Shown here piece after piece: positions 43,288-44,229 of a DNA stretch of 44,229 nt. The notes beneath the pieces were generated by a model. It saw only the letters and a program-made list of their open reading frames with translations. It searched no databases and was not told where the DNA came from. Position 1 is the stretch's first letter. Each line of letters starts with the position of its first letter. The stretch is from Hyphomicrobiales bacterium (GTDB lineage Bacteria > Pseudomonadota > Alphaproteobacteria > Rhizobiales > Devosiaceae): NCBI GenBank assembly GCA_026981645.1, contig JALSII010000053.1, positions 1-44,229 on the forward strand, given 5' to 3'. Position numbers and translations under genes: made by a program.

Positions 43288-44229
43288 GCCCGCCCTCCGC
43301 CGTCCACGTCAATCACATGGGCGTAGGAGCCCACCACCCGGCCCAGAACCGCGCCCATGGGTGCAAGTTCCTCCCCCAAAGCATCTTTTGCCTGAAACAG
43401 GGGCGGCAGGTCGTGGTTCGAGCCGGTGGAATAATGGAACTCGTGACCGGTCAGGCTGGCACTCCACGGCAATGGCGAGTTGTGCTTCAGGCGACGGTAA
43501 CCGAGTACCCGGCGCGGACGGTCGATACGTGAGTGGTGGGGCAGAAGCCCCGCCATCCTGTGGGTTTTCCCCTTTTTATCGGTCAGGGTTTTCCCGAGCA
43601 CCATGTAGCCCCCGCACTCTCCGTAAATCAGTGCGCCCCGGTCGCGGGCCTTAGCGAGCGAAGAGAAGAAACTGGCGCAGTGGCTGAGTTTTTCCCCATG
43701 CAGTTCCGGGTAACCTCCGGGCAGAAAAACCGCGTCGACATTTTGTGGCACGACTTCATCGGCAAGGGGCGAAAAAAAGCTCAAGGCTGCGCCCATCGCC
43801 TTCCATTCGTTAAGCCAGTGCGGGTAAAAAAATGCAAAGGCCCTATCTTCAGCAATGGCGATATGCTGACCGAGGGGGGCGAAGCTTTTGGGCGGCGGCG
43901 CATTACCAACCGGTGCGGCCAGCACCCGGATTTTTTCAAGGTCACAATGGGTCGCAATGGTCTTTGCCGCCTGTCGGACAAAGACGCCAAAATTCTTGAT
44001 TTCATCAGGCAGCAAGAGACCCAGATGGCGCTGGGGCTGTTTAAGCCCGGCATCGCGCAGAATGGCTCCCAGAACCGGAATATCCAGCTTCCCAAGCGCC
44101 TGACGCAGCAGTTTTTCATGGCGGGGGCTGCCCACATTGTTCAAGATAAGACCGGCAATTTTCACATCAGTACGCCAGTTGACAAAGCCCGAGACCAGCG
44201 CCGCCACCGACTGGGATTGCCGCGCGGCA
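43284..44229 (-). CDS. cobB: Cobyrinate a,c-diamide synthase, 5' truncated by the window
   Basis: This is the C-terminal ~315 residues of a glutamine amidotransferase that amidates the a and c carboxylates of (hydrogeno)cobyrinate. The first visible residues are [15 protein letters not shown], a conserved internal block, so the start and ATP-binding N-terminus are beyond the window edge; GTG 44207 is internal. [25 protein letters not shown] and the glutaminase nucleophile in [12 protein letters not shown] are visible, with [10 protein letters not shown] downstream. In Rhizobiales this enzyme (CobB) works in the aerobic pathway. It precedes and overlaps cobQ. Confidence 0.95.
   Translation of the reverse strand, partial: AARQSQSVAALVSGFVNWRTDVKIAGLILNNVGSPRHEKLLRQALGKLDIPVLGAILRDAGLKQPQRHLGLLLPDEIKNFGVFVRQAAKTIATHCDLEKIRVLAAPVGNAPPPKSFAPLGQHIAIAEDRAFAFFYPHWLNEWKAMGAALSFFSPLADEVVPQNVDAVFLPGGYPELHGEKLSHCASFFSSLAKARDRGALIYGECGGYMVLGKTLTDKKGKTHRMAGLLPHHSRIDRPRRVLGYRRLKHNSPLPWSASLTGHEFHYSTGSNHDLPPLFQAKDALGEELAPMGAVLGRVVGSYAHVIDVDGGGRA

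Noticed and set aside
44205..44207. GTG 44207 as the start of cobB
   Set aside because: The frame continues to the window edge with conserved internal residues and the family N-terminal ATP site is missing, so it is internal.

Overview
The window reads as a chromosomal segment of an alphaproteobacterium, most likely Hyphomicrobiales (Devosiaceae-like). This is inferred from the tad/cpa pilus genes, an ALDH16-type double aldehyde dehydrogenase in a deo operon, a CobP/CobQ/CobB-type cobalamin cluster, CtrA-like boxes and a DUF6384-like cassette. No rRNA, tRNA, CRISPR array, insertion sequence or phage gene was seen. Coding density is high and both strands are used in long operon blocks. Both window ends cut genes: a 2-hydroxyacid dehydrogenase on the left and cobB on the right.

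Layout. (1) 1-1900: the end of a 2-hydroxyacid dehydrogenase and a convergent M17 leucyl aminopeptidase. (2) 2000-13437: a Flp/Tad pilus locus. On the minus strand it runs flp, cpaA, cpaB, cpaC, cpaE, cpaF, tadB, tadC. On the plus strand are tadD, a free-standing secretin N-domain protein and two TadE-like minor pilins. No cpaD and no full-length tadG are present. A perfect TTAA-N7-TTAAC box precedes the tadE pair and near matches lie in the other gaps, which suggests CtrA control. (3) 13566-14186: a YihX-like HAD phosphatase. (4) 14190-26489: one long minus-strand nucleoside uptake and salvage operon: BMP binding protein, double-ABC ATPase, two permeases, cdd, deoC, ALDH16, deoA, deoB, upp. 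Nucleosides are imported, cytidine is deaminated and phosphorolysed, deoxyribose-1-P is isomerised and cleaved to glyceraldehyde-3-P plus acetaldehyde, uracil is recovered by Upp, and ALDH16 probably oxidises the acetaldehyde. Two different dispersed palindromic repeats sit inside this operon. (5) 26626-30335: a YnjBCD-type ABC importer with a fused permease, then a CoxG-like SRPBCC protein (30401-30973). (6) 31122-34868: a plus-strand cassette of three uncharacterised genes: a soluble helical protein perhaps remotely TelA-like, a single-span membrane protein (DUF6384-like), and a long coiled coil with an Arg/Ser/Pro/Gly tail. This is the best candidate here for an undescribed system. (7) 34876-40063: an Entner-Doudoroff entry operon, BadF-type sugar kinase, zwf, pgl, edd. 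(8) 40296-44229: cobalamin genes cobU(cobP) on plus, and cobB, cobQ, cbiB(cobD) on minus.

Start codons deserve care. At least three genes (coxG, zwf, the BadF kinase) can only start at TTG with a good Shine-Dalgarno, and two more (the aminopeptidase and cobU) probably do. Functions are assigned from recognised motifs and family memory; no database search was run.
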